NCBI RefSeq assembly: GCF_000428065.1
Contig: NZ_KE386621.1
Coordinates: forward strand, 70,730 to 134,729
Reading direction: 5' to 3'
DNA length: 64,000 nucleotides
Origin: Shimazuella kribbensis DSM 45090
GTDB taxonomy: Bacteria > Bacillota > Bacilli > Thermoactinomycetales > Thermoactinomycetaceae
A program made the translations under genes and the position numbers. The first letter of the stretch is position 1, and every line of letters begins with the position of its first letter. The notes under the pieces are model-generated. The model did no database searches and was not told where the DNA came from. It saw only the letters and a list, made by a program, of their open reading frames with translations. Shown here piece after piece: positions 24,001-32,745 of this stretch.

Positions 24001-25211
24001 GGGTCGATAGGATCTAGAGTAATTAACCGAGAAGCAACTTCTCTTAATTGAGGAGCTATTTTTTCTTTTGGATCATACGGATCAATTAGGAAATTAAGTA
24101 TTTGTTTATTCGAGAGAATACTATTCTTTAGATAAAGAGCTGTAAGAAATTCAGCATACGATTGATGTGCCCAACCTAAACGATTCAAACCGCGTGAAGA
24201 AAATAGTCCAGTACCTAAAGTTTCTTTAATTGAATCATCATTAACTTCAACCTTTGTTTCTAAAAATTCTTCCCATCCATTATTAATGATTTCTGAAATC
24301 TTTAGATCCTCTTCTGTAGATTCGAATTCTTTCCCTAACCAAATGGAATAGCGATTTGACAACATTGTTAATGTGGCTATACGTGATGCAACAAGTAGTC
24401 TTTGTCTGGCACTAAGATTACCTGCTTGTCTAGAAGTAGTACGAGATTCATTATGTTCTTCGCAAAGCTGGATACAACCATCTAAGTATAAATTACTTTG
24501 TTTATTGGGAAATGTACCAGACTGTTTATATTCATTTATTAGTAGGTGGAGAGTTAGCGGTATAGTTGCTAGGGGAGTAGCATTTAATAAATCTAGATCT
24601 TTTAAAAATTTATCACTGTCAATTCCATCAAAATTAAGGACATTTATTACATCTTTTTCTCTAAGAGGGGCTAATTCTAAACAATTAATTGAGTTGTCTC
24701 CCCAATGTTTTTTAAGTTCATTTTCTAAAAAACTTGGCCAACCTGCAGTCCGACAAGCAATACGAAGATATAACCGATCTGCTGGAAGATTCTTTATATT
24801 TTCACTAATAATCGATGATAGTTGGTCTATTCTTAGCAAACATTCATCGAAACTGTCTAGAAAAATATATAAGTTATAATCTCCATTTATCCATTGTTCC
24901 ATTTCTTTATTATTAAATAAATCTTTGATTAAACGATCTTCACTACCATATTGACGCAAATCCTTAAACATTACTGTGTGTTTACTGTTTTTTTTCTCTT
25001 CTAGCTTTTTGAATTCCAAATCTAAGGAATGAGATTTTCCTATCCCAGGTTCTCCAAGTAATATAATTATTGGTGTATCTAAATCTGCTTCCAAAGTGAT
25101 AGTTTCATCACTATAAAAAAAACTGTTTTTAGATTCAGGATCAGATAAAAAGTCATTTACTTTACTACCTCTTTTTAACCAAAATCTTTTACAATTAAAT
25201 GGTAAAGTCAT
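21081..25211 (-). CDS. NACHT/STAND ATPase with C-terminal PD-(D/E)XK-like nuclease
   Basis: This 1376-aa protein has Walker A GEPGIGKS at 53-60 and Walker B YIFLDSFDE at about 115-123, then the NACHT-type WAHQSYAEFLTALYL segment near residue 350. A long alpha-solenoid (HEAT-like) sensor follows through about residue 1200. At the C-terminus, QVDAV (D1270) and VIIEVKG (E1289, K1291) with a later Q match the PD-(D/E)XK nuclease pattern. STAND proteins of the Avs and bNACHT kind sense a phage protein, oligomerise and activate an effector. Here the effector is C-terminal, whereas Avs effectors are usually N-terminal. It is a solitary gene with GGAGTGAAAG before ATG, flanked by integrase copies. 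Confidence 0.83.
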   Translation of the reverse strand: MTLPFNCKRFWLKRGSKVNDFLSDPESKNSFFYSDETITLEADLDTPIIILLGEPGIGKSHSLDLEFKKLEEKKNSKHTVMFKDLRQYGSEDRLIKDLFNNKEMEQWINGDYNLYIFLDSFDECLLRIDQLSSIISENIKNLPADRLYLRIACRTAGWPSFLENELKKHWGDNSINCLELAPLREKDVINVLNFDGIDSDKFLKDLDLLNATPLATIPLTLHLLINEYKQSGTFPNKQSNLYLDGCIQLCEEHNESRTTSRQAGNLSARQRLLVASRIATLTMLSNRYSIWLGKEFESTEEDLKISEIINNGWEEFLETKVEVNDDSIKETLGTGLFSSRGLNRLGWAHQSYAEFLTALYLKNSILSNKQILNFLIDPYDPKEKIAPQLREVASRLITLDPIDPSLIKDITKRDPEVVLRSDIGSYNSKAKQELVSILLDLYDQQKILDDEIDLDKHYSKLNHPNLYAQIVPYISNKDKNVFVRRASIRIAKACNLVNTVELLTNISLDKSEEYQIRIHAAITVMHIGDAQNKLKLKSLIDCENDIDDELKGIALKGLWPNLISTEELFNVLTPPKNDNLFGVYKSLFYFDDISGQLSESDLFIALQWIKNSSSGFKKYTQGEFIKKIFKRAWEFLFNANILDELSHIVFSRLVNHEDKYLDQELLLSDDKKRYLLIDKFAQLLKQDISKSYYVRNSIIFSQDLDFLIKNLLSSKELSMQTVWSELILWIFDSTNRTHVDSILEVALENQILNEVMSNIIGPVDLLSKQATTSKKRYYRKIDDEKKNNETEILVINNISSHLYKMEQGDLDSWWHLNCDLSFTNGYNEFESDLTKYRLWIKLTHTTKTKIQESAKKYILEKKIDGFSWIKPNTISRPEYAGFRAFQLMLKVNPEFVKSLSTDIWKNWASVFIAYPVSSENEDIQQNLIELAYRNAPKELSETMKVLIEHENNSGHLFILQKLSTIWNQSLSDILLSLITTNKLSLKNTGEALSFLIGKNYGKAIDLAESLIASKPDSKVSILIASKLLLFSTKTHWDTIWPLVIKENDIAKKVIENIATDHNKDLFLSKFTEEQLSTLFIFLEDMYPSKDDTKLNGFYTLRNHITDLKRDLINKLRYRGTQKSLFELKKIIDQFPKTDYFKWILLDAEKITSFHCWHPHKPSDIINVIKQSNLRLVENGNQLLDVILECLQELENDLQSETPQARFLWDKCKNTSGNTTYKPVDENELSDYIKHYLDKTLKMRGIIVNREVEIRKGYGNKKGERTDIQVDAVIKNNKNTNYDVITVIIEVKGCWHQEIRTAMETQLVNRYLLENECRNGLYLVGWFNCDHWDKADSRYSKRLKCSLKESKEYFDHQAKNLSKSPLNIKPFILNASL

Positions 25212-25379
25212 CTTAAACTTTCACTCCATTATTAATAATCAGTATTTAAACAGGGTTTTAAAACAATTTTACCTTTAATAGATTATTCGGTAAAGTTTGA
25301 TGTAACAAACAAATTATTTGTGGTTCAGATTTATTTTGCTATTGATCTATATACAGACGTGAGTGGAGGAGGATCTCAT

Positions 25380-25811
25380 TTGAGTTCCAGAAAAGTTGGT
25401 TTTACTAAATTAGTCCAATCATTACCAAGGAAATTTCTTACTGCTTTCTTATGTTTGATCGTGGTCGTAGGACTGTATTCTGTTCCAATGCTGCTTCCGA
25501 ATGTTGATAATGGAAGGTTATTTGTGGATTTTGATGATGATAGAAAATTTTTCTTTATTTTCTTTGCTTTTTGGGCTTCTATCGTAATTTTTACATATGG
25601 TGTTATAACTTCATTGTTGATAGATTTCCTAATAGATAATCTATCTTTGCGTTTTGCACGATTATATAAACTGGTATTGTATATTATTTTAGGAATGTTG
25701 GGCAATTTAGTAATAGGAGAAGCAAATTTTGCCAATCCAATTTGTATTGTTATTTCACTTATTTTTTTTGGAATAGATGAACTGTTGCAAGCAAAGAAGA
25801 AAGTAATTTAG
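25380..25811 (+). CDS. Four-TM membrane protein (143 aa)
   Basis: TTG at 25380 follows GTGGAGGAGGATCTCAT, so the 20 upstream codons are dropped. Hydrophobic helices span about residues 15-37, 55-80, 92-112 and 115-133, with a positively charged start (SSRKVGFTKLVQSLPRK). It diverges from the STAND gene with 168 bp between them and may be its partner or an unrelated accessory protein. No family is recognised. Confidence 0.6.
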   Translation: MSSRKVGFTKLVQSLPRKFLTAFLCLIVVVGLYSVPMLLPNVDNGRLFVDFDDDRKFFFIFFAFWASIVIFTYGVITSLLIDFLIDNLSLRFARLYKLVLYIILGMLGNLVIGEANFANPICIVISLIFFGIDELLQAKKKVI

Positions 25812-25877
25812 TTTACAGATGTTTTGCAGACTAATTGCGTTAATTCAATTAAGGGTTAACTCTGCTTTAACGTTAAA

Positions 25878-26085
25878 GATTGAAAAATTAAAAATTCGGA
25901 AAATGAACAAATTGATTTGTCTAAACAGGATTATGCAACGGAGAAAATTGAGAGCATAAAACAGGCATTTGAATTGTTGAGCAACGACAGTCAAAACTTA
26001 CATCATGCGTTTAAAACGCTGATTGAAAAAGTAGTGGTACATCCGCAGGGTAAGATGGATATATACTATACGTTTAATGTGGAAT
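25878..26085 (+). pseudogene. Truncated 3' end of a second serine integrase
   Basis: The stretch is very similar to the 3' end of the intact integrase (about 18632-18840): it shares the QIDLSKQDYATEKIE segment, a LHHAF-TL part and the ending DIYYTFNVE. The first codons carry TGA where the intact gene has TGG, and nothing upstream matches the rest. This is a decayed relative of the element at 17374, left at the right-hand junction. Confidence 0.85.
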
Positions 26086-26127
26086 AGCTTGCTAAGAATG
26101 TCTTTTATTTCTCTATTGGTATGCATA

Positions 26128-26211
26128 GCAAATGTGATGCAAAAGTTGGCAGTAAAAGGTCGTTCCCAAGCAGTCGTGGAATTAGTTCGTTTAGGTGAGC
26201 TAAAAATATAA
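26128..26211 (+). pseudogene. C-terminal fragment of a LuxR/NarL-type response regulator
   Basis: The frame reads ANVMQKLAVKGRSQAVVEL and then VRLGELKI before TAA. This matches the last two helices of a LuxR-type HTH output domain. It is 43 nt after the integrase remnant and retains a native terminator, so the regulator gene was probably the attachment target. Its 5' part is not in the window. Confidence 0.75.
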
Positions 26212-26219
26212 TTACATTG

Positions 26220-26256
26220 AACCCTACCACAGAACAGATTTAGGTAGGGTTTTTTA
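26220..26256 (+). terminator. Terminator of the regulator fragment
   Basis: AACCCTACC (26220-26228) pairs with GGTAGGGTT (26243-26251), then TTTTT. A clean host terminator just downstream supports a chromosomal origin of the fragment. Confidence 0.85.
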
Positions 26257-26483
26257 GTTGTGTATACGAAAGTGAACGTATTTAATTAAATTTCAGACTA
26301 ATGTAGTGTAAACGTAAAAATTTCACGAAATAAAAAAGGATAAGAACAAAGACAAGTGTATGCATTCCTGAACGTGTCCGAAAGATTGAATATAAACAAG
26401 AGAACCCATCTTAGAGTTCCCTTGCTCTGTTCTAATTCGATTTATTCTAGAACCCTTTTATCAATAAGATAAAATAAGGAGGA

Positions 26484-28739
26484 TCATTTAGATAATTGAA
26501 TCCAAACCTTTGTTTTATCCTCACTTACTTTGGTTATCTTCATTTTCAATCCCACTTTAGGCAACAGTTTTCCACCAGCTGGATTAAAAGGACTACTGTA
26601 ATCGCTATTATCATCAAAGGCGGAAATTCCTGGTTGAGAGTCGTACTTCATTGTCATATTCGGATAAACAACGTCCATTGGTGAGGTAGCTTCGATGTTA
26701 AATGCGGCATCATTTAGCTGATAACGAGTGGTTCCAACTTTACCATCACTCCAGAAATGCCCTTGTTGGTGCGCGTCGACGACTCCTAAAAAGCCTTCAC
26801 CAGGATGGAGTCCAGTCATATTGTCTTCTCCATATCGTCCATCATAATACCAAACGAGCATCCCAGCATCGTAACTCATGATACTATTGTTACGGCGTAG
26901 GTGAGCAAGACCGTTGTCCACTCCATTATGTGTGCGCCATTCTACTAAGTAGTAACTAGGATAATCCTGTGCAGATCCATCAAAAAGTTGAAATTCATTT
27001 AAGGCAAAAAGGCCAGTAGTTTCCACATCGTCATGGAGAACGGTTTTGCCGTCTGCATTTACCTGAATGTTATCCACATAGAATCCTTCTTCTGCAAGAC
27101 CGATATCGGTAACGTAGTTAAACTCAACCTTGATTTTATGACCAGCGTATTTGGACAAGTCTAGTTTTTTGTTTACCCACTCTTTGTTTGAACCAGTTAA
27201 TGATAGTATTTGTTCTGGTTTACTCGCGCCATCTACATAGATTTGAACATAGGCAAAGTCATAACCTGCTTCGATACTGTACCAAGTATCAAAAGAAAGC
27301 TCAGCTTGTTGCACATTGGTAAGATCTATTTCTGGAGATGTGAGCTTTGTATTTAACATATTGCCTTTGGTCGAGTAGTACGATTTTTTTCCTAAAGGTT
27401 GAAGCGGCGGTTGAACGATTCGATTTGGAAGATTTACTTTTATAATCTTGTCTTTACTTGTATTGGCAACGGCTTCTTTCAGTGCAATTTGGCGTGAAGT
27501 AGTAAGACTAGCTTGATCTACTACTGTTGGCACAGGCCATGTACCACCATACAACTCTGAGAAAAAGAGCTTAGCCCAAGGGCTGAAACCAGTGGGTTCT
27601 GTACCAGGGATCGTCCCTGTCCAGCTTCCGTAAGACATAAGGGACCATGCTTCTACTGGTGAACCTGTTCCTGTATACCCTGTATCGTATTCATCGGGTA
27701 AACCTAGATTATGTCCATATTCATGAACAAAGACACCTGTTGCTCCATCTTCAGGTTGAATGATATAGTCAAATGCTTTTAATTTCGTTCCTGGGATCGC
27801 AACTGGCTCTGGGCCAATAACAGAACGGTGAGACCAGATCGCATTATCTCCTCCTCCTGCTTCTTCCCCTTTACCTGAATGAACGATAAATAGGCTATCG
27901 AGCAATCCATCAGACTCCATTACATTCCCATCGTTGTCCAAGTCATATGGATCTCGTTGATCATAAATCGCTTCTTGACCTGCTATTTGTTTGCCTACTT
28001 GGTTTAGTGTTTCTTTAACCAGTTCTGCTGGTTTGGCATCATTAAGGGTATAGTCAGGGGTGGTAAAATGTCCTCCGTAGTAGGCAGCATTGTTTTGTGC
28101 ATTTATCCAAGGCGTAACCGTACCTGCAAGGGACCAAAATCCTACTGATTGTTGCTGATAATATTGATTAGCAGTGATTAGTTTTTTTCCATTGTCCATT
28201 AAAAATCCAGTTTTACCAAAAAGTAATTGTTCATAGTGTGTTTGGTTAAAGTCTTTACTCCAAAAACTACTGTCTCCTTGATAAGGAATCTGGTTATGTG
28301 CTGCATCTGGAAATTGGATTAAAGCTACTACAGCTCTGTCTGTATGTTTTTTTATACTATTCGTTTCTTTACCCTTAAAAGAATGAACTTTTTTGGCGGT
28401 TTTTTGTAAAATTTTTGTTCGCTGGGTGAGTACTTTCTTACCAAAACTGCTAGAGGTATTGATTCCATCTGTATTTGGATAGGGATTTTGCCCACGAGTA
28501 GCGTAATCTTTTACTGCTTTTTCTACTTCAGCTGCCGTGGCGTTTTGTTTGATTTTACCTGTTTTATGCAGATATTGGATCAGTGCTTCTTGATTTATCC
28601 CGCCCCAGTCTACATACTGAGAAGCTTTATCTTTAACCGGTGCTGCTTGTACATTTGAAACCTCTGTTAACGAAAAACAAAAATTGCTTAAGACAAGGGT
28701 AGTAATAACTGCAGTCATACCGAATTTACCCAGTTTCAT
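26484..28739 (-). CDS. Secreted M6-family zinc metalloprotease (immune inhibitor A type)
   Basis: The 751-aa product starts with a Sec signal peptide (MKLGKFGMTAVITTLVLSNF, cleavage after VQA). A propeptide region follows, then the catalytic domain with the zinc motif HEYGHNLGLPDEYDTG. The C-terminal half has the MAM/carbohydrate-binding-like and immune-inhibitor A domains (FDTWYSIEAGYDFAYVQIYV, later LVEWRTHNGVDNGL). Members degrade host or environmental proteins outside the cell. A perfect-looking cre box at 28874-28887, about 135 bp upstream, suggests CcpA repression in good carbon supply. The gene is monocistronic. Confidence 0.92.
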   Translation of the reverse strand: MKLGKFGMTAVITTLVLSNFCFSLTEVSNVQAAPVKDKASQYVDWGGINQEALIQYLHKTGKIKQNATAAEVEKAVKDYATRGQNPYPNTDGINTSSSFGKKVLTQRTKILQKTAKKVHSFKGKETNSIKKHTDRAVVALIQFPDAAHNQIPYQGDSSFWSKDFNQTHYEQLLFGKTGFLMDNGKKLITANQYYQQQSVGFWSLAGTVTPWINAQNNAAYYGGHFTTPDYTLNDAKPAELVKETLNQVGKQIAGQEAIYDQRDPYDLDNDGNVMESDGLLDSLFIVHSGKGEEAGGGDNAIWSHRSVIGPEPVAIPGTKLKAFDYIIQPEDGATGVFVHEYGHNLGLPDEYDTGYTGTGSPVEAWSLMSYGSWTGTIPGTEPTGFSPWAKLFFSELYGGTWPVPTVVDQASLTTSRQIALKEAVANTSKDKIIKVNLPNRIVQPPLQPLGKKSYYSTKGNMLNTKLTSPEIDLTNVQQAELSFDTWYSIEAGYDFAYVQIYVDGASKPEQILSLTGSNKEWVNKKLDLSKYAGHKIKVEFNYVTDIGLAEEGFYVDNIQVNADGKTVLHDDVETTGLFALNEFQLFDGSAQDYPSYYLVEWRTHNGVDNGLAHLRRNNSIMSYDAGMLVWYYDGRYGEDNMTGLHPGEGFLGVVDAHQQGHFWSDGKVGTTRYQLNDAAFNIEATSPMDVVYPNMTMKYDSQPGISAFDDNSDYSSPFNPAGGKLLPKVGLKMKITKVSEDKTKVWIQLSK

Positions 28740-28873
28740 CCAATCCCTCTTCTCATAAAAATATCTCTGTTATTTTTAAACGTACTATTTCTTGTAACTG
28801 TGCTAAAAGATGATAGATGCATGCTTAATCCTTCGTAACTTAGAAAAATTTGGTGCACCTAGACAAAAGATAA

Positions 28874-28887
28874 TGAAAGCGCTTTCT
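28874..28887. promoter_or_regulatory. CcpA catabolite-responsive element (cre)
   Basis: TGAAAGCGCTTTCT matches the cre consensus TGWAANCGNTNWCA except at the last base. It lies upstream of the M6 protease gene in a 680-bp gene-free region (28740-29418) that holds no coding frame I trust. Confidence 0.75.
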
Positions 28888-29300
28888 TTTGGTGTCAAAA
28901 AAATAGAGAATTCCTAAAGTCGAAATGTTATTTCTTTTGTCTTAAAGTAATCATTTTACTCACAGTCTCCATTTAAAATGAGTGCTGTTGGATAGTTCGA
29001 AGGTCGACGATTAGAGATGTCTTAACGTTTCCTGTTCTACTTTACGTAATAGGTGTATTCTGTTTCTCACCCCCTCTTTTTTGTTTTTTGATTTTTTGGT
29101 TGTTTTATTATAATTCTATATTTCGCTGTGTTTGTTATATCATGATTAATTGAAAAAGGCAATAATATCGTATTTAAATGAAAATATATTTGTGTGGAGT
29201 GGGCGATAAAAAGAGAGGAACAATAATGACAATGATTGAAATTTGAATTTTTTTATTGTAGTTGGAAATGATCATCCATTTATTTCTTGGGGAAATACGT

Positions 29301-29325
29301 TTACCATATGACAGACATATGGTAA
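29301..29325. promoter_or_regulatory. 25-bp perfect inverted repeat upstream of the hydrolase
   Basis: TTACCATATG and its complement CATATGGTAA flank ACAGA. It lies about 95 bp before the hydrolase start with no T run, so an operator is more likely than a terminator. The binding regulator is unknown. Confidence 0.6.
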
Positions 29326-29418
29326 GTGCATCAGAGAGTTTGTTGCGAAGATATATATAATAATAATGTATATGAAATATCACCAACTACTTAGACTCTT
29401 TAATAGGAGTGGATTTAC

Positions 29419-30348
29419 TTGGAAAAAGAGTTTTGGTTAAAAATGTCTGATGGACAAGAAGTGTATGTTCATAAATGGTATAACCAAGATGTAGAACCAA
29501 AAGGGATCTTACAATTATCACATGGCATGGCTGAGCACATTCGAAGATACCATGGATTTGCTAATTTTCTAGTATCACATGGAATATTTGTATATGGAAA
29601 TGATCATCGAGGGCATGGTAGGACAGGTGAAAAGAGTGAGCTATTCGGTTTTTTTACAGATGAGAATGGTTTCGAGCGGGTGGTCAAAGATATAAAGGAA
29701 ATCAATGATTTCATTCATCAACAGTACCCTGAAACTCCAGTATTTTTGATGGGACATAGCATGGGGTCTTTCTTAGTTCGTCGTTTTGTTCAGTTATTTC
29801 ACGGTAAGATTAAAGGAGTTATCATTTCTGGTACTGCCGGAAAGCCTCTTTTTGGACAAGTGGGAAAAATGATAGCAAAATACCAAATACGTACATTGGG
29901 AAAACGAACAAAAAGTTCTTTTATGAATAAAATGATATTTGGAAGTTATAATAAACATTTTAAGGATGCTAAAACAGACTTTGATTGGTTATCGAAAGAT
30001 ATAAAAGAAGTTCAAAAATTTATAGATGATCCATATTGCGGTTTTATTCCAACAACAGGGTTTTATTATGATTTGTTGTCGGGTCTCGAAGAAATTCATA
30101 AGGAACAGGAAATAAGAAAGATAGAGAAGGATTTACCATTTTTTATTTTTAGCGGAGACAAAGATCCTGTTGGAAATAATACAAAAGGAGTTTTATCCGT
30201 TATTCGGCAATACAAGAAACATGGTATAAATAATATGGAATACGTTTTCTATCAAGAGGGAAGACATGAAATGCTGTTTGAACTAAATCGTGATGAAGTA
30301 AAAAAGCGTGTATTACAGTGGTTGGAAAAACAACTCGAAAATATGTAA
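29419..30348 (+). CDS. Alpha/beta hydrolase, lysophospholipase/monoglyceride lipase-like
   Basis: The 309-aa protein has the oxyanion motif LSHGMAEHIRRY, the nucleophile elbow GHSMGS, the acid in FSGDKDPVG and the histidine in EGRHEML, the standard triad of PldB/monoacylglycerol lipase-like hydrolases. No signal peptide is seen, so it is cytoplasmic. TTG start lies behind AATAGGAGTGGATTTAC. A perfect palindrome (29301-29325) upstream may serve a repressor. The substrate is probably a lysophospholipid or monoacylglycerol, by family. Confidence 0.87.
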   Translation: MEKEFWLKMSDGQEVYVHKWYNQDVEPKGILQLSHGMAEHIRRYHGFANFLVSHGIFVYGNDHRGHGRTGEKSELFGFFTDENGFERVVKDIKEINDFIHQQYPETPVFLMGHSMGSFLVRRFVQLFHGKIKGVIISGTAGKPLFGQVGKMIAKYQIRTLGKRTKSSFMNKMIFGSYNKHFKDAKTDFDWLSKDIKEVQKFIDDPYCGFIPTTGFYYDLLSGLEEIHKEQEIRKIEKDLPFFIFSGDKDPVGNNTKGVLSVIRQYKKHGINNMEYVFYQEGRHEMLFELNRDEVKKRVLQWLEKQLENM

Positions 30349-30382
30349 ACCTTTCCTGGTATAATATTCTGATTGAAAAGAT

Positions 30383-30421
30383 GGACATCAAAAAAAGGCA
30401 TAGATATTGATGTCCGTTTTT
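30383..30421 (+). terminator. Terminator of the hydrolase gene
   Basis: GGACATCAA (30383-30391) pairs with TTGATGTCC (30407-30415), then GTTTTTTC. Confidence 0.85.
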
Positions 30422-30458
30422 TCGATTAGTAATATTTTTCTTCTAATAGTTGATAGAT

Positions 30459-30497
30459 AAAAGAACACATCGTTTTTTCAGGGTGTGTTCTTTTTTA
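30459..30497. terminator. Second terminator, convergent region
   Basis: AAAAGAACACA (30459-30469) pairs with TGTGTTCTTTT (30484-30494) with A and T tracts on either side, so it can serve the leftward ankyrin gene. Confidence 0.75.
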
Positions 30498-30570
30498 TTT
30501 TGTGATTTTGTTTAGAATGTTTGTGAAGAGTGGTCTATTTTTCACTGCTATTACCAGTGAACCGGAGAAG

Positions 30571-32421
30571 TTATTCGGTTTTTGTTGCATAAAAAGGTTT
30601 TTGCCACAATGCATCTAGCCCAGTCTGCAAAAGTGATTTACTATATGTGAATAACTGCTCAACAAGATACTCATTTTCTGAATTGCCAAGAGAAAAAGAG
30701 GTGAGTTTTTCTTCTTGAACAAGATTATTGATTTTTTCAAGGAGTTCATTCGGACAACGGAAGTGAACTTGTGTATATTTTATTTCATCTTCTAAATTGG
30801 GGTCTTCCACCCACCATTCAACACAAGTGAACCATGCATCTGGATACTCAGGATGGAAAGCAAGGTACTGGGTTATATCTTGATCTTCCTCATGGCTTAT
30901 TTTCTCTAATGTAAGCTTTTCATCGAAGGAAAAATATTTGATCTGTTCTGAAGGAACAGTATGTTTGGCCATAAATCGATGTTGAAATCCAAGTTGATAA
31001 GCAAATTTTAAGAATCTATCTTGTGTCCAAGTATATCTTAAATCCCAAGTGTCGGTATCATAGAAAAAGTGGGTGTCATGATGGGTATTTTTTTCGAAAT
31101 TTCCTGTTTTAGGAGGAAGTGAAACACTTGGAATAGGAGTTCCTGTTTCTTTTAATGCAGTTTCCATGGTGTCTAATGTTTTTGGCATCTCATGAAATAC
31201 CGCCCACGTGTATGGAGAAAGACCTACATCATTTTTGGATGTTAGATCTGCACCGTGTTCGATTAACCACTTCGTCATTTGAACATTTCTACGAGTACTA
31301 GCATGTAGAGCAGGGGTTATGTTTTTTTTATTTGATTTATTGATGTCAGCTCCTAATGTTACCAAACACTCTACTATTAACTGATTATCCAAATCTATTG
31401 CCTTCAGCAGGGGAGTTTCATCTATTCTGCTGATGGAGTCCAAAAACTCAGGTCGTTTTTCAACTAAAATTTTTATGATCTTCGGATATTCATCTGTCGT
31501 TTGATCCACTCTTCTGATCGCATCGTGAATAATATAGTCTTTATTCAATGGAGCTCCATAGGATATTAGTTCTTTCAGCATAGTACTATTCCCTATGTTT
31601 ACTACAGCTTCCCAGCAAGCTTGATCCAATTGGTCTTCAGTAGCTTTTGCTCCGTATTTGTGAAGTGCTTGAATGGTTGCTACATTGTATGCAGAACGGT
31701 ACAACGAAACTCCACTATGTACATTAGGATTGGCTCCACGTTGTAACAGCAGATCAACAATTCGATGATATCCAATATAAATAGCATGATACAACGGAGT
31801 TTGCTCCCAGTAGTCCACTTGGAAATCTTCGTGATTGAGCAGATTTGGATCGACCCCAGATGAAAGCATATATCGTACTGCGGCTTCTTTTCCCTGTTTG
31901 CAAGCATCATATAAGGAGATATTCTCTAGTTCTTCCTCTAAATACTTTCTTGCAACTTGTCTGTTCTTATAAAATAGGTCACAAGTAGCAGGTGTTGATG
32001 CTAATTGATGCGGTTTTTGACCCCAGCGATTTTTTGCTTCAACATCTGCTCTATTTTGTAAGTAGACAGAGACAGCTTCTGTAAATCCTTCATAAGCGGC
32101 AAGATGAAGTGGGGTGTTGCCCCATTCGTCTACTTCATGAACGGAAAGACCTTGATTGATGAGATAAGATGTCATTTGTTCCGATTGGCTGAAGTAGAGG
32201 AGTGTTGTTCCGTTAGCAGTTTTTTGGTTGAGATGAGCGGGAAAGATACGTAATCTCTCTGTTACCTCCTCGAGTTTATCGTATCGTACAAGGTTGCAAG
32301 TTTCCCAAAACTCTTTGTCTTTTTTATCAATATGGCGTATAAATCGAATACTATTCACTCCCTTTCTATTGGAAAAATAAATTATATTATATATTTTGCT
32401 AGTTTTTCGTTTTTTTTGCAA
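30571..32421 (-). CDS. Ankyrin-repeat protein (up to 616 aa)
   Basis: Several ankyrin units are readable, for example WGNTPLHLAAYEGFTEAVSV with YLQNRADVEAKNRWGQKP, and later QTPLYHAIYIGYHRIVDLLL. They cover about residues 60-420. The C-terminal 190 residues are a separate domain without a recognised family (FLKFAYQLGFQHRFMAKHTV and so on). No signal peptide is visible, so it acts inside the cell, probably binding partner proteins. The start is uncertain: a TTG at 32421 has no binding site, while AAAGGGAGTGAATAGT some 60 bp inside suggests a later start. Confidence 0.8.
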   Translation of the reverse strand: MQKKRKTSKIYNIIYFSNRKGVNSIRFIRHIDKKDKEFWETCNLVRYDKLEEVTERLRIFPAHLNQKTANGTTLLYFSQSEQMTSYLINQGLSVHEVDEWGNTPLHLAAYEGFTEAVSVYLQNRADVEAKNRWGQKPHQLASTPATCDLFYKNRQVARKYLEEELENISLYDACKQGKEAAVRYMLSSGVDPNLLNHEDFQVDYWEQTPLYHAIYIGYHRIVDLLLQRGANPNVHSGVSLYRSAYNVATIQALHKYGAKATEDQLDQACWEAVVNIGNSTMLKELISYGAPLNKDYIIHDAIRRVDQTTDEYPKIIKILVEKRPEFLDSISRIDETPLLKAIDLDNQLIVECLVTLGADINKSNKKNITPALHASTRRNVQMTKWLIEHGADLTSKNDVGLSPYTWAVFHEMPKTLDTMETALKETGTPIPSVSLPPKTGNFEKNTHHDTHFFYDTDTWDLRYTWTQDRFLKFAYQLGFQHRFMAKHTVPSEQIKYFSFDEKLTLEKISHEEDQDITQYLAFHPEYPDAWFTCVEWWVEDPNLEDEIKYTQVHFRCPNELLEKINNLVQEEKLTSFSLGNSENEYLVEQLFTYSKSLLQTGLDALWQKPFYATKTE

Positions 32422-32497
32422 TAATAAGTGGTTTTTTTAATAATGAATCTGTTTTATAATCTTAAGCTGTTTTGTGTAAGGAATCCTTATCAGGTGA

Positions 32498-32620
32498 ATG
32501 AAAGATTTAGTTGGATGAACTCTGCTGGGAGTAATGGCAGGTTTTTTTGTGTGGGGTATAGGAGTATTTTGGTTTTTTGGAGGATCGTTCAGAGATGATA
32601 AAAACACCAGTTCGTTGTAG
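32498..32620 (+). pseudogene. Possible small membrane protein with an in-frame TGA
   Basis: A frame opens at ATG 32498, meets TGA at 32516, and continues to TAG with TLLGVMAGFFVWGIGVFWFF then GGSFRDDKNTSSL. A tryptophan at the TGA would give a normal 40-aa one-TM protein. It may be a decayed gene, or a 28-aa peptide from ATG 32534. Confidence 0.35.
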
Positions 32621-32673
32621 GGGGAATAAATAGTGATTTGATCCTAGACTATCCCTACCTCCTACTTAATAAA

Positions 32674-32711
32674 CGAAAAGCACTTCTGAATTCTCTTAGA
32701 AGTGCTTTTCG
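32674..32711. terminator. Terminator downstream of recQ
   Basis: A 14-bp perfect stem, CGAAAAGCACTTCT (32674-32687) with AGAAGTGCTTTTCG (32698-32711), sits past the leftward recQ stop. It can also end rightward transcripts. Confidence 0.85.
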
Positions 32712-32745
32712 CTTCAGTATGAACTATCAAAAAACGGAAGTAGTT

